From Caprimulgus europaeus (Eukaryota > Chordata > Aves > Caprimulgiformes > Caprimulgidae), in contig OU015524.1 of the NCBI GenBank assembly GCA_907165065.1, positions 61,111,295 through 61,175,294 on the forward strand: a stretch of DNA of 64,000 nt, in the 5' to 3' direction. Numbering within the stretch: the stretch's first letter is position 1; each line of letters starts with the position of its first letter. Below are positions 1-12,537 of this stretch, piece after piece. A program made the translations under genes and the position numbers. The notes below the pieces were generated by a model. That model saw nothing but the letters and a program-made list of their open reading frames with translations. It had not been told where the DNA came from and searched no databases.

Positions 1-3000
1 TACCAGTGAGCAAACTGATCAAATGTTGCCCTCACAAAAGCTGAGATGACTGGCTAGTTAGCACTGTAGTGGTTTTGACTATTAGTGATCTGTACTGGAT
101 GTGAACCAGTGTTCTAATACTTACACGTTGGTCAGGTTGCTCGTGCCCCTTGGCTTTTGTGAAATGCATTTGTTGGTTGCCTGTGAGCACTACCACAGAA
201 GGAAGGCTGTTAGGGGTTTCACAGTAATAGTAAGATTTGGTCTTTTAATATGTGAGTAGAGTCTTATGTATGCAAGTGCAGAATCAAAAATGCAAAGAGC
301 TCTGGTTTTGGGACTCAGGTTTTTCTTTTAACCTTGCCTTCTGTCGTTGCACTTTTAACCCTCTCTGTCGCTTTTTCTGAATATAACAGAAGTAAAAATG
401 ATGGGTGTTTTGTAAGCAGCAGAGAAGCCTGTCATTGAAAGCCATTTTAAGCTTGCCCACACAGCATCGTCCAGTTGGTTGAGCACTGGCATAGACTCAC
501 AAGGCTTGGACTTCTAATTCCAACTACAAATCTGCAAGAACAGGGATAAACTCTTCCCGTGTCCCTATATTTACTAGGAGGTCTAATTCAAGTGAGCTAA
601 TAGGAAGCATTGAACAATCTAGTCAAGAGCACATTTCTTCAGTTCTTCCTGTTGAAATCAAGGCCTCTCTCCAGTTCCTGTTTTAGTCTTGTTACCATTA
701 ATAATCCTTCCTAAGCTGTGGCTCGTATGTCTCTGCTCTGGCTGAAGATGAAGCTGGGAGGAGGAGGAGGAGGAGGTTGGTGCATCCTCCACAGGGGCAG
801 CTTCCTGCCCTGAACTTCCCTTTGCCTGCCTGAGAGCAAGTCATGGCAAGCGGGAGGACTCCTTTTAGTCAGGAGTGCTGAATTGAGCTGAACATGGGGC
901 TTCAGTTGCTTGCATTGCTGCGACATACCTCATAATGCCCAAATCAGAGTTTTAAGTATGGTACTGCAGAAGAAATAGTAAAGCAGAAGCTCACGTCTTA
1001 CTTAAGCACGTGCAGGCAGCACTCCCCTGTGACCTTACACCGTGCAGGCAGGGTGTCTTGGCAGGGGTGTGGGCAGAGGGATGCGATGGAGTGGTGGGAA
1101 GTCTGCAATGAAGAAGAAGTCAAGTGGCAAGAAGAGATAACAGTCAATGAAGGAGAGGCCAGGCTGGCACAGGGGCGCATGAGAGTGCTGGAAGGGCACT
1201 GGTAGGGGGGATGATAAAAGGGATCAGATAAAAGTAGAAAGAGTGAGAAAAGGAAGAGGAGAATATTCTCATTTGTTTGTTTGTTTTTAAACAAACAAGT
1301 GGAAGACCTGTCATGAGATGGCCTTTGTGGAGAGAGACAAACTGCAGCTTGGATCCCGGTTAAGACTCTGTGGGTCTGTCAGCTGCCATGCTTTTAGGCA
1401 TGGGAATTACTGCCCATGTTCCTCTGTGCAAAACCTGATGCTTACAGAGAATACTTCAGAGGTTTCTGGTTTAGGCTTGGCATGTGGCATTTCAGAAAAA
1501 GCAAATGTTCTGCTGTATGTGGGTATGTCTCTCCTGCTGCCAGAGGGTTTCTGCCCTCTCAGTTCCTTGTTGTGCCTGAGGTTGGATAAGATTTTGCAGA
1601 AGAGAGTAAAACCAAAGTACTATCCGTTTCCAGTGAAATATTTGCTTTCTGACCCTACTAAAGGACTGTTTCACTTTCAAAGATTGAAATATTATTATGA
1701 TTATTTTAGCATGCCCAACCTTGCTCACTGCACTTTCATGGTAATGGTTGCTGTATGTTTTGAGAGGAATAGCCATGTGGGGTTTTTTTCTTCAAGATTT
1801 GCATATTCATAGCAAAATATAGGTTGGATCTTTTCCAGCAAATAATGATGTGATTAGGGGAAAAATAAGAAAAGGAAAAAAAACCCCAACAAACCAACAA
1901 AACAATCCCTGCCCTCTCCGGTACAGTGTCTGGTGAAGTATCATCCAGCTTGTCTTTGTTAAGGGGTGTTTTCTCCACTTTCAGGTGCTATATGAAATGC
2001 ACTAACTCCATAAAATCATAACAGACCGTCTCAGGGGAGGTAAAATATAGAAATTATACTTAACTGCATAACATGAGTCTGCTTAAAAGCTAACAGAAAT
2101 AGAACTCGGCCACAAATAATATAACGCTGCAGGAGTAATAATACACTATGTTCTGGGGTTTTTTCTTTTATGTTCTTCCCTGTGTACAGTCCCTGGTAGT
2201 TTGGTTTTGGGCATCAACCCTATACAGCTCCAGATGAAGCATGTTTGGAGGGAGAACAGTAGTTTTTATAACAAGATTTCAATGGGGCATGCTTAAAAGA
2301 ACACCAGGATTCCTCTTCTCTCATGTCAAAAGCTCTGGTTGGGCAAAACTTACTTGAGATCAGTTGTCATAAAGGAAATCCAAAAAGAGTAATTTTAAAT
2401 TTTGATAATTCAGTTTCATTCACTACAATTGATGGAAACTTTGCCAATGAACAGCAAGCTAGTTACTGGATATTTTTGCCATCATTGGACTAGTATCAAA
2501 TGTATTAAAGAATAAAGCAAACTCAAGGATAAAGATCCAACAATTAAAATTAAGTACTGTCATAATGTTATCAAGTATCTCAAGTATGGGATCATGTGGA
2601 CAGTGTTTGTGTGGTACAGATGAGCATGTCTGACTGCAGTGTTATTAAGGGCAGGAGATTCAGGTTTGGATAGGACAGAAAGTGCATGGCTGAGGAAAAC
2701 ACAGAATCCAATGCTATGAGTCCTGTTTTTATATTTTATTTGTAGGTCTGCTGATTTCCTACCATGGATCTGGTAGTTTTGGTGTCTATTGTGAAAAGGA
2801 GCTTTGCATAATGTATGATTCCTTTTGAAATGGACTTGAAATACTTCTTAAGGCTGCTGTGTGCTCTGTCTTGGGGGATGGACTTCTGAAGAATGGCAAG
2901 TGCTGGTTAAAGAGCTGCAGAATATCTGGTTTCAGTTTCTTTCCTCCTATACTGAAAATAATGTTTCTCTATAGTAACTGTGTAAGCAGAGAGTGGTGGA

Positions 3001-5775
3001 GGAGATCCACTGTGTCTCCAGTGGTGAGGCAGGTTGAAAGCTGAGAAGCTGCAGTGTGACAACGAGGGCTTCCCTGGTTGCTGTCAAATTGTCAGTTATT
3101 TATTTACTTACCTGACTTTTTGCTCTCAGCCTGGCAGTCATGAATTTTGGTAATTCACAGTGAGGAAATTTGACTGCTAAAGGAATTGAGGTTTGTGCAT
3201 GATGGGATTGGAACCCTGTTTATGAGACTGCATTTAACAAAAGTATGCTTGTTGCAAATATGCTTGTGTGCGTGTTCTGTCGGGAGCAGAAAGTGCACTT
3301 GCAGCTCTGCCAGGGAGGGGAGAAGGAGGGAGAGGCAGAAGTCCAGCAAATGGTATGTTCTTGCCTTAATATAGACGCTGTTTTCTGCTGTGAACTTCTG
3401 TACCTGCAGCACTCTTGGATTCAACTTTACCAGTGGGAGCCATCAGCTGCTGGTCAAGAAGCGTGTTCGTGAGAGCCAGGAGGAGATTTCTGGAGGAAGG
3501 GCTACAAAAGCAAGGGAAACAAACGCACATTAGGAACAGATTATATTCTTGAATCCTAGTAAATTGAAAAATTACAAGATAACTTTAGCTTCAAAAAGCC
3601 TTTTGGAGGTGAGCTAGTGTTTTTCGCAAACTGGAATCAACTTAGACATTCTTAAATTGCTGCTCAGTGTGAGAACAGAGTGAAAACAGGTGATTATAAA
3701 TGAGCAGAGTTCATATTCTGACCTGCAAATCAACTAACACCTCCCACTCCTGGTGGGAAAGCAGACAGTCCAAGAGTAGTGTTGGGAAGACTCCAGACCA
3801 AGTCAAACACGTATGAGACAAAGAATCAGTAAAATAATCTTGAATTTAGAATTGTGGTGGTAAGCAGCATGGGCATGGCATGTGAAGTACTTGGGGTTCT
3901 TTTCAAGTTCAATTGAAGCTTTAATTTGTGGTGAGATAGTTTTTGAAACGCGGACATTATCAAGGATTGGCACTACAAGCCAGGCAGACGTTTAATGTGG
4001 ATTGGAAAATGTTGAACAAAGCAGAAAAAAACTGTATTTTTTTGAAAAGTGTTTCTAAATTCATCCTTTTGGTGAAATTCTGTATCTCTTTCAATTGGCA
4101 TTTCAGGTTTACTGACTGAAAATCTCTGTGGCTTGACTGGTTACGAATGTTTTCATGCAAGCACATTAGCTTTTAAGTTGGTACATAAGCTGCTTTTTTT
4201 TCAAGAGAGTGAATAAGCTTGTAAAATAGTGTGTTGGAAACAAAAAAAGTCTTTTTTTTCATATAGACAGATCTGATTCATCCAAGAGCATCAAGATAAT
4301 TGTCACGATTTTCATTTTAAAAGGAAACCAAGAAATCTTGGCACATGTGTAAAACTTTCTGTTGCTATACTGGCCTGTTGCCTGGAGCTAAATATTTGCC
4401 TCATGAATTTTCCTTTCCCTATCAGGAACAGGAAGCAATGTTACAAATGAAATGCATTAAGGTTCATAAGTGATGCCTGTTATTCAAAAAAGGAAAGATG
4501 CCGTACATGTTATGTGATTATAAATGAGATAGAACAATTTTTATTCTGGCTGAAATTTGAATGGTCACTTATTTTTAGTGATTTGAGTACTTCGTAATTG
4601 CGAGATTTGTATTTACTTGCTGCAGGTCTCCTTCATCTAGATAACTAAAACACGTAGAAGAATCAGGTTTAGTTATACAATTTCAAACACTTATAAGATG
4701 ACTAGATGCCTTTTAAATTTTCCTCTATTTTCTCAATTTTTCTTTTAATGAGGTCAGCCATCAGCAAATTGAGCTCTGGCTGATGCTTCTTGGCCTTTGT
4801 TGAACCTGCAAGGGACTTGCTTTATGCTGCATTTTTTTCTGTACATTTATATGTAACAGTTGCCATGTTTGTGGTATTAAAGGATAAAATTTAATGGTGA
4901 AATAGATTAGCTAAAATGCAGAGCTTTATTTTTTTTGCTACTTTCTGATTCTGCGTTTCTGAAGTTAGGCAAGTTGGTTTTTCTGCAGTCTTTTTCCAGG
5001 GATATCACGTTGTCTGATGTTTAATAATTTCCCTTTCATTATGTATTTTAAAGTAGGATTTCTGATTTCCAGTACAGACTTACCTATTTTATTCTCTTTA
5101 TAGGTAATTCTCTAAAGTTTTCCTTTCATTTTGCCTGTTTTATGCGCTGTGAAAGGGCTTCCTTTCTTAGTGAAGCATACCTGACATTAACCGTTCCCTG
5201 TGTATATCATTACTTCATATTTATAGTTCTTGAGTTAAGCTAGTTTGAATGAAAGATGGGCACACAATAGAGTTTTTCCATCCATTCTGGAAAAGCTTTG
5301 CATGGGTAATAAGCCCTGCAGTTAGCTGAAATCCTTTTATTTCCTAATGAAATCTGCTTTCTCTGGACTCTTGAGAAATTGCGGGAGGGCCCTGTGGTAG
5401 CTGTGGTTTGTGTCTACCTGTGCAGTGTTATATATGCTTGTAGGAATCAGACATGAGAGTTTTAGAAAACTGCTGTGCTGTCTTTTATGTTTACATTTTT
5501 AATCTGTGTAGCCTTCTGAGAATCTTGGACAGTAATAAAAACTGTGGTTCTACGAGGGACCTATCCACTGGCTTTGCAGTCTGATTGACGTCACTGGGCA
5601 GGCACTTGTTTTCATAAAATGTATGGAGATACACACTTACGGTTCCTGATTCATATCAGAAACAATTTATTATGTTGAAAGTTTTCTATTTAACTTATTT
5701 TTGAGTTGTGTATTACATAGAAGTGTCAAAGTGTAAAGTATAAAATAATTTTTTGTCACTCAACTATAATGATTG
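1..5775. other. AT-rich non-coding stretch, no gene recognised
   Basis: I see no exon with convincing splice sites and no recognisable repeat family here. The stretch holds a short GGA run at 757-776, an A/C-rich low-complexity tract at about 1861-1910, and an open frame of 164 codons at 1318-1812 (+). That frame has no recognisable motif and overlaps other open frames on the minus strand, so I treat it as chance. It is most likely intron or intergenic DNA. Confidence 0.7.
757..776. repeat. (GGA)n trinucleotide run
   Basis: About six to seven uninterrupted GGA units form a purine tract. Read on the minus strand it gives a short proline run inside an otherwise unremarkable frame, so no coding role is inferred. 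Confidence 0.9.
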
Positions 5776-5815
5776 TATATTAAAAATAATATATAAAATT
5801 ATTATTTTTAATATA
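5776..5815. repeat. Perfect 16-bp inverted repeat, AT-only
   Basis: The left arm at 5776-5791 (TATATTAAAAATAATA) is the exact reverse complement of the right arm at 5800-5815, with an 8-nt spacer at 5792-5799. A transcript of either strand could fold into a 16-bp stem. The arms contain only A and T, so the match is less surprising than a mixed-base palindrome would be. A second short inverted pair, GCAGAT and ATCTGC, follows at about 5816-5836. No target-site duplication or transposon end is evident. Confidence 0.9.
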
Positions 5816-8800
5816 GCAGATATATATGATCTGCTTAGATCTTCAGAATGTAAGAACTGCCCTTCATTTAGGTGACTTCTAAAAAAAAAATACTGAGAGA
5901 AATGGGAAGGAAACTGATACAGCTCAAGCCCAAGAAATAGCAGTGTGAATTTGAATGGCCTGAATCAGAGGCTTTGAATGGGGAGCTGGCGGAGAGGAGG
6001 GAGAGAGGCGGTACGTTTAGGCAAGAGAAAGAAGATAAATAAGTAAAACACACAAGGAAATATCAGGAAGTTCGGGGCTCAGCCTGGACAAAGCTCAGGG
6101 TGTGTGGCATTGGGATGGTGCCCTCTGTGACAGCAGTTTTGGGCAGCAAGCAAAAGAAGCGTCTCCTTTTTACTCCCCCATGCACACAGGGACACTGTGG
6201 GTTGCTATGAAAACTTTCAAGCTCTCATTACAAATTCTCTCTAGCTACAGCAAATTATCACACGCAGATTTTGTCTGGCTGTTCTAATGCAAATGGACAA
6301 CATTGATTCTTCTGTCACAGAAAAAGTGATATTGAGCAAACCATCTGCACAGGTTTTTTGCCTGGTACAAATGCTGGAAATAGAGCTGTTTCCTTCTCCT
6401 AAGCTTTTATTTATACTTGATTTAAAACTATTTTTTAATTTATGCCCTTTGAACTGTGAAAACTTTGACTCCTGTTTTGTTTCTGAAGATACTTACTAAT
6501 AAGGAGCTGATGTAATTTGTTTTGGAGGCCAGGCTCTTTTATACACCCAGTGCTGTCAATGAATTGAGATAAAATCTCTGATAAACGAAGACTAAGTTAA
6601 TGATTCTTAACGAGTCGCCAGAATGACATTTATTGTTTGTAAGTTGTTTTAACTTGTAATGATCCCTTGACAAACCAGTGGAATGGCTTGTTGTGATTTG
6701 CAGCAGCATGTGTCACAGAATGCGCTTACTAGTGCTTTCCACCCGCTATTCAGCTTGCTTTTGCCTGCTTGTTTTCTGTTTTAAAAAGTATTTTAATTGT
6801 CAAACCACATCCAAACTATTCAGTTGGAGCAGCCCATTTGCCGGTGCTCCGAGACGCTTCGTTTTGTCCTGGCTGACACCTGATGATGGACGCAGAATAT
6901 TCTGAACCGAATGGTAAATATTAGTCTTCTACTTATGTCGCTATGTTTAGATGTATTGATTTTATTTAGGTCCAGCACATGTTTTATGACTGTGACTGAA
7001 TGTGGACGAGGTCATGATACTGCTCGGCACTCTGAATAGCAGCAAAAATCCTGAGGATGTAAATATGTAGCAAACAGACAAACCATGCGGAAAAAAACCC
7101 TGTTTGTAGAACATTGCTGTGATAACAAAGGAAGATTTTTGTCTTCTGTTATTTCTGAAATAATAAAAACCCCACATAAATATGTAGGACCATAACAATG
7201 TTTGGTAGTGAATAAGGGTCTTTTATGGAACCTGATGTTACCAGCCCTTCAAAGCTAAGTAGCAAGAACTGAGAATGAACTAGCCAGAAAAAGGCGTTTG
7301 GAATGTCTGCCTGGGTGAAATAGGGAAAAAAATGTAGAAAAGCCTGAAACTATGGGTGTACACTGAGTGCAAAGTTTTGGGAGAAGATTGCACAAAAATC
7401 TACAGACATAGATGAAATAGATATAAAATAGTCTATGTATTGCATCTTGCATTCTTTGCACTTCTAATTTATTAAAGGTTTTTCTGCTCAGTTAGTGTCA
7501 CATCAAATACTGAAAACTGGGATGGAGAGTGTGCTGCAAAGAAACTTGTCTGATGTGCTTCTATAATTCTTGTTTGTATTTTAGGAATTAATGCAATTAC
7601 TAGGGCACAGTTCTACAAATATGTACAATTGATCCTTTCTTGCACCAACTAAAGAGAACTGCTCATATCGTCAATCAAAAGCATAAGCTTTTGCAGGATT
7701 AAATCTTAAATGGTCTAAAAAATAAGATCTCTGAAATATTTTTATGCTTTTAAATGTTTTTAAAGCATATATGTAGCTGGTATTTTATCTCAGGTATGTG
7801 TGTCTGCATAATTTCGACCCTCACTTGGTGAAGTGGAAAACCCTCACTTGTTTCTTTCTTTTTGTTTCTCTGCCTTTTTATCTCTCTCTTTTTATTTTTT
7901 AACTCAACAAACCAAAAGATACTTTTAAAAATCACTCTCTTCTAAAAATCTAAAAGAGCCCCTATGATGTCATACTTAAAAAAAAATACAGTTTTTTCAT
8001 TTTGATGTTGGAGAGCTTTTGTTCCTCTTCCTACTGTGCAAGTGTTTATATTTTACGTTTTTAAGGAAATTAATTTTGAATGGTTTCTGATTAGTGGCTT
8101 GGCCCTGCTTCATTGTCATGCTGATTTTCATATGGTTCTCTTAAAAATAAAATATCAGCAAGGCAGACATGGTAATGGGGAGAGAGCCAGCAGCCCTAGA
8201 TGTTTCTGGACACCTTAACATGGGGAAAGTCTTTGAGGGAAGAGCAGGAACTGGGGAGGACATGAATGTCCCAGGCAGGGAGTGAGGGGCGACAGGGCAT
8301 CGAGGGAAGCAGTGGTCAGAGCATCACGGGGAGGGATAGCTGGAGATATGCTTCTGATCCACAGAGAATTGGAGTCCTACAGTGGTGCCCAGGTAGAAGG
8401 TTCTGTGCTGGCCGAGCCATGCTGACCGAGGTGGGATGTGTTAGCACCCAGACCCGACCTTTCATAGGTGAGGGGCACACGGCTTCCCCCCAATGTCCCT
8501 AATCCAGTTCGTTCCCTGTCAATGCTGGAATCTCCCTGTTTGCAGGACTGAGATGTGTTAGTGCTGCAGTTCTAGCATTCATTGCTTTAATTAATTCAAC
8601 TTGAAATACGGCAGTGCCAGGCACGCAGAAGTGCTCTCTAGTATAGCTAGAGATTTGTAAAGGGTTGGAGGGGAAAGCACAAGTAAAATGTAATTTCCAC
8701 AGCACGTTTCATTTTGTGTTTGGTTCCATGTGTCAGACCTAATTGAATTCAAAACCCTTCTTAATTTACTGAAAAGAGAGTTTCTTCATGACTATACAGT

Positions 8801-8958
8801 CAGTAGTTCTAAATTTATTCTCCTACTGCTGTCAGGTGAATTTAAAACTTGTTTAAGCAGGTGAAGTTGGGCTCCTTCTTTGTCATGACAAAACAAGCAA
8901 AACCCTTGTGTTTCCTTAACCCTCCTAGGAAACTGCAAACCAGAGGAGTATCCAAGTG

Positions 8959-8990
8959 TGACAGTTTGCAGGTATGACAGTTTGCAGGTA
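8959..8990. repeat. Exact 16-bp tandem duplication
   Basis: The word TGACAGTTTGCAGGTA occurs twice head to tail at 8959-8974 and 8975-8990 with no mismatch. An exact copy suggests a recent slippage duplication. Confidence 0.9.
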
Positions 8991-10680
8991 TTCCCCTCCA
9001 TCTTTTGCTCCTGAACTCTTGCCACTGCTGGCTCGTCAGCAGCATGCTGCTTAAGCTGGTCACCCCCTGTCAGTTTTTCTTCTATTCCTAGGTGTTATAT
9101 AAATTGGTATTTGTGCCATGTCCCATCTTGTACATTTGCTAAAATTATTTTATTTTACACTCATTTTTCAAATGCTGTCAGAGTAAATGGGGCTTTGGAA
9201 AACCCCATTTGAAGAGTGAAGAGTTTAGTCTAAGGGAAGGCTTAAATTTGAAGTTACTTTCATTTATGTCCTGTGATATATTATGTAAAATCCACTCTGG
9301 TTTTCTTTGTCATATTTTAAGTAATAGGTGCTGCTGTGGTTTCAGTGTAGTCTCTGATATTATGGTCACGAGGTGAGGAGCAGGATGGCCGCTCTCGGTA
9401 CTCTTGGCTGCTCCAGTGGCTGTTGTGGTCCTGGGTGGCCACTCGGTGACAGCCCCTGCACTGGGGCTGGGGCTGGTCCCTTGAAGATGTGCTTGGGTGT
9501 GTGTAGCAGTCACGGGGGTGGGGATGTACCTGCAGGCTTAGTGCCTAGGAGACAATCAGCACCGGAATTAAATTTACTCTTAATTTTCACAGTAGTCCTC
9601 CATCTAATTTATTTTTCCTGACAAAGTGACAGTACCTGCTATTTAGCTGGCAGAAGTCTGTCAGCCTGGTACTTCGATCTTGAACTTAGAAATAAATTGT
9701 GATTGAATTGTGATGCTAGTCTTTCCATTTGCTGAAGCTTGCAGTAGCTGTTCAAGAGGAATACAATGCCCTGCTAACTCCACTGTGTCAGTGTTGGCTT
9801 CATCACCACACCAGAAACATCTTTTGTTCACTGCTAGTTTATAAAGCTTTTCCTGATTGTTTTTAAATTGGCGTTACCCACTGGGAGAAGTTCTAGGTGG
9901 TTATTTGTTTTGGAAGAGCATGAATGCACAAATGTGCCTCTACTTACTGTGTGTGTGCTTAAGTGGAGTCTGAAAAATTTTGAGGGAGAGAACATCATTA
10001 TTTGATGTTAATAGATTTGAGAGTAAGCTTTTTTTTTCCTTTTTTTTCTTTTTTACTGAAGACCAGGAATTTGTATATTGTCTGGAGGTGCTAAATTCCC
10101 AGGCAATCGACAATAGAGGAACTGAAGTATTGAATGTAGAAATGCCACTGGTATAGTTGTAGAGCTCAAGTAAACTGCAGTCAAGTTGTCTATGTATTTG
10201 TCTATAGAATTTTAATTAAATAGTTACTAGTCTTCTATTTGAGAATAAAATAACATAGACTTTTATGCAGAATCTCAATTATTTTTTCCATGTTTTTGTC
10301 CCTTACCTCCAAAAAATATTGCCAAGCTACGATACTACAAAGTTAAACTAAATTGTAGAGCTGTAATGGCAGATCTTGTAAGTTCTGTTATTTCCATCTG
10401 TTTGTGTTTGGGATCGGACAGGCTAGAGATGAAATTTAAGACTTTCCTGACTATTTCAGGCCCTGCTAATTTGCCTGTGGGTAATTCAGAAGCAGTATCC
10501 CTTGAGGGCCTCGTGCCTTCTGTGTGCCACACAGATTTCTATGATTTATGTGAAACAACCTTGCTTACCTGTTGACCAAAATAAATGAAGTTCTGTTTTC
10601 TGTTAACTGGCAAATTACTTCTGCTGCTTTATTTCTTCAAAATTATTTCAAAAGTTGTGGGAGGCCCAAATTAAATTACC

Positions 10681-10715
10681 TTTTTTTTTCTTTCTTTTTT
10701 TTTCTTTTTTTTTTT
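10681..10715 (+). repeat. Long T-rich tract
   Basis: Thirty-five bases are almost all T with three single C interruptions, followed by AAAGG. It resembles a polypyrimidine tract, but the AAAG that follows is a poor splice acceptor and no convincing exon follows. On the minus strand it would read as a degraded poly(A), but no recognisable retroposon body is attached. Confidence 0.8.
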
Positions 10716-11710
10716 AAAGGTCTAGCTCTCTTCAAGTGTAAATTGTTTGAAACTGAAGGTTATTGCAGTTTGATGTTTCTGTAGCACATTAAATCTTTGA
10801 TCTCTGTTGTATTCCAAATGGCCACATCATTCAAATTTTGAAGGTATTGCAGTGGTTAGCATAAATTTACAGACTTTTCACAGTCTTACAGGAGAGACAT
10901 AAGTCTAAACTTCTAAAAATAGATATAAAACTTAAATTTTAAACAAGTTTAACTATTGACATAAGTAGCTTGATGGGTTTCCCTCTCTCCCTGAAAATGA
11001 GGTGATAAGCTGATATATAATAACTGGTGCAACCACTCTAGACTCTTTGCTATGTTACAGTGTAGAACCGTATAGACAGTGGCACCACCTAGGCCTACTG
11101 CAAGATCATATAGATACACCTGATGTGTTTTCTCTGTTAACTGTGAAAGAATTATAATTTTGAATTTACTAACATTGTATTTTTTAATAATCTTACGCTG
11201 TGGAATGAAAACATAGGGTTTGAAAGATGGTATTGTTTTTCTTCTCCTTCTCACCACCACTCGATACCAAAAATGTCAGTTCTGATATTTTTCTTTTTTG
11301 TGAAAGCTATGTGGTAAGACTTTAGGTTTTCAGTGGTGAAAGAAGCACAATGTTTCCTTACCCACTGTATTAGTTTAGTTTTTGTGAAACTCAGAAGTTT
11401 TTACGAGAACTTTCTGTCATCCTTTGTGGTGGTGTTTGCATTCTTGATTTCGTTACTCTTGCAGTGTCACCATTTTGCAAACTCTTGATCTTCCAGGCTA
11501 GACAGGATCTGCATTTCTAATACAAAAATTCAAACGTTTTTACAGATCAAAATGGAACTAAAGTAGACAAATTGCTCCAGAGCTATTAACCAGGCGTCTT
11601 CTCGTGAACGCTAGTTAATTTACTCAAAACTACCAATGACACAATTGCAGTGATTTTTCTTGAAATGTGAAATACTGAAGTATCTACAATTTTTCGAGAC
11701 TACTGGAGTC

Positions 11711-11727
11711 AAAAAAAAAAAAAAAAA
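11711..11727 (+). repeat. A17 homopolymer
   Basis: Seventeen consecutive A residues. No LINE or SINE body is recognisable upstream and no flanking direct repeat is evident, so it is recorded only as a homopolymer. Confidence 0.9.
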
Positions 11728-12506
11728 GTACTTCCAGTAATGCCTGAGGATAAAATTTTGGTAGCTTTATTATAAACTTTTCCTTTTGTAGAGTAGATAT
11801 TAGCCAAATAGAAAATATGTGTACAAAATACAAAGGTTGTTCAAGAGCTTGCACAGGGTCTTAAGGTTAGAGAGTGATGCATGAAGAGTAATGAAATAAG
11901 ATATTTTATTAGAATAAGGTGCACTCAACTATTTTAAGAGTTATATTTGCTAGAATGTTTTTTCCTGATACTCCACTGTATGAAAAAAATCCAAGTGTGC
12001 TAATATGTTGTCAGTATTTTCTTTTTCCACTGTCTCCAACTAAATTGAAGCCCAGCTCCATCATGATTTTCTTTTCCCAACCTATCCTCTTTATTCCTAG
12101 TCTGAGAGAGTGTAATTTGAAAAACACACCTATCCCCTGGGCAAGAACCAACAAAGTTTGACTTGTTCTACTAGATGAGCTCTTCAACTAAAATAAAATG
12201 CTCCCAAATTAGAGCTGGGGTTGGGTTGAAGACAATAAAGTGAAGATTGAGAGCTTGCTGGTATTCACATTTCCCATACCAAACTCAGTATTTGTGAGGA
12301 ATGTCATCATCTCTTTTTCCATCATTTGTCAAACTAAATGCCATTGGAATAAATGCAAATTTGGCATAAATCTTCATAACAAGTCTTTATTCTAAGTAAC
12401 AATAAACATAGGAAATTTGTGATGATGGTTTTGGCAAATGCTAGCTTTTGGTGTAGTGTGGAAGTTGTGGTACAAGTTCTACAAGATCGTGATTGAGATG
12501 AACATC

Positions 12507-12537
12507 CTTTTATGCTCCTAGTCTAGGAGCATAAAAG
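12507..12537. repeat. Perfect 15-bp palindrome with 1-nt centre
   Basis: The arm at 12507-12521 (CTTTTATGCTCCTAG) is exactly complementary to 12523-12537 around a single T at 12522. Unlike the AT-only hairpin at 5776 it has mixed base composition, so a perfect 15-bp arm is unlikely by chance at this spot. The tight centre suggests a fold-back or template-switch origin. No flanking target duplication or transposon end was seen. Confidence 0.95.

Larger units (their letters stand above)
5816..12506. other. Non-coding stretch with T/A tracts
   Basis: There is no supported gene. T-rich runs lie at 10029-10054 and 10681-10715, and a pure 17-base A run at 11711-11727. An exact 16-bp tandem duplication is at 8959-8990. 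A somewhat GC-richer segment at about 8215-8500 has open frames on both strands but no recognisable domain. The longest minus-strand frame, 10949-11260, has a basic start (four arginines) but no motif and no clear splice context. Confidence 0.65.

Noticed and set aside
1318-1812. Longest plus-strand open frame, 164 codons
   Set aside because: It has no recognisable domain, no clear splice or promoter context and overlapping open frames on the minus strand. This length is expected by chance in 64 kb of both strands.
11711-11727. A17 run as a retroposon tail
   Set aside because: No LINE, SINE or processed-gene body lies upstream and there are no flanking direct repeats.
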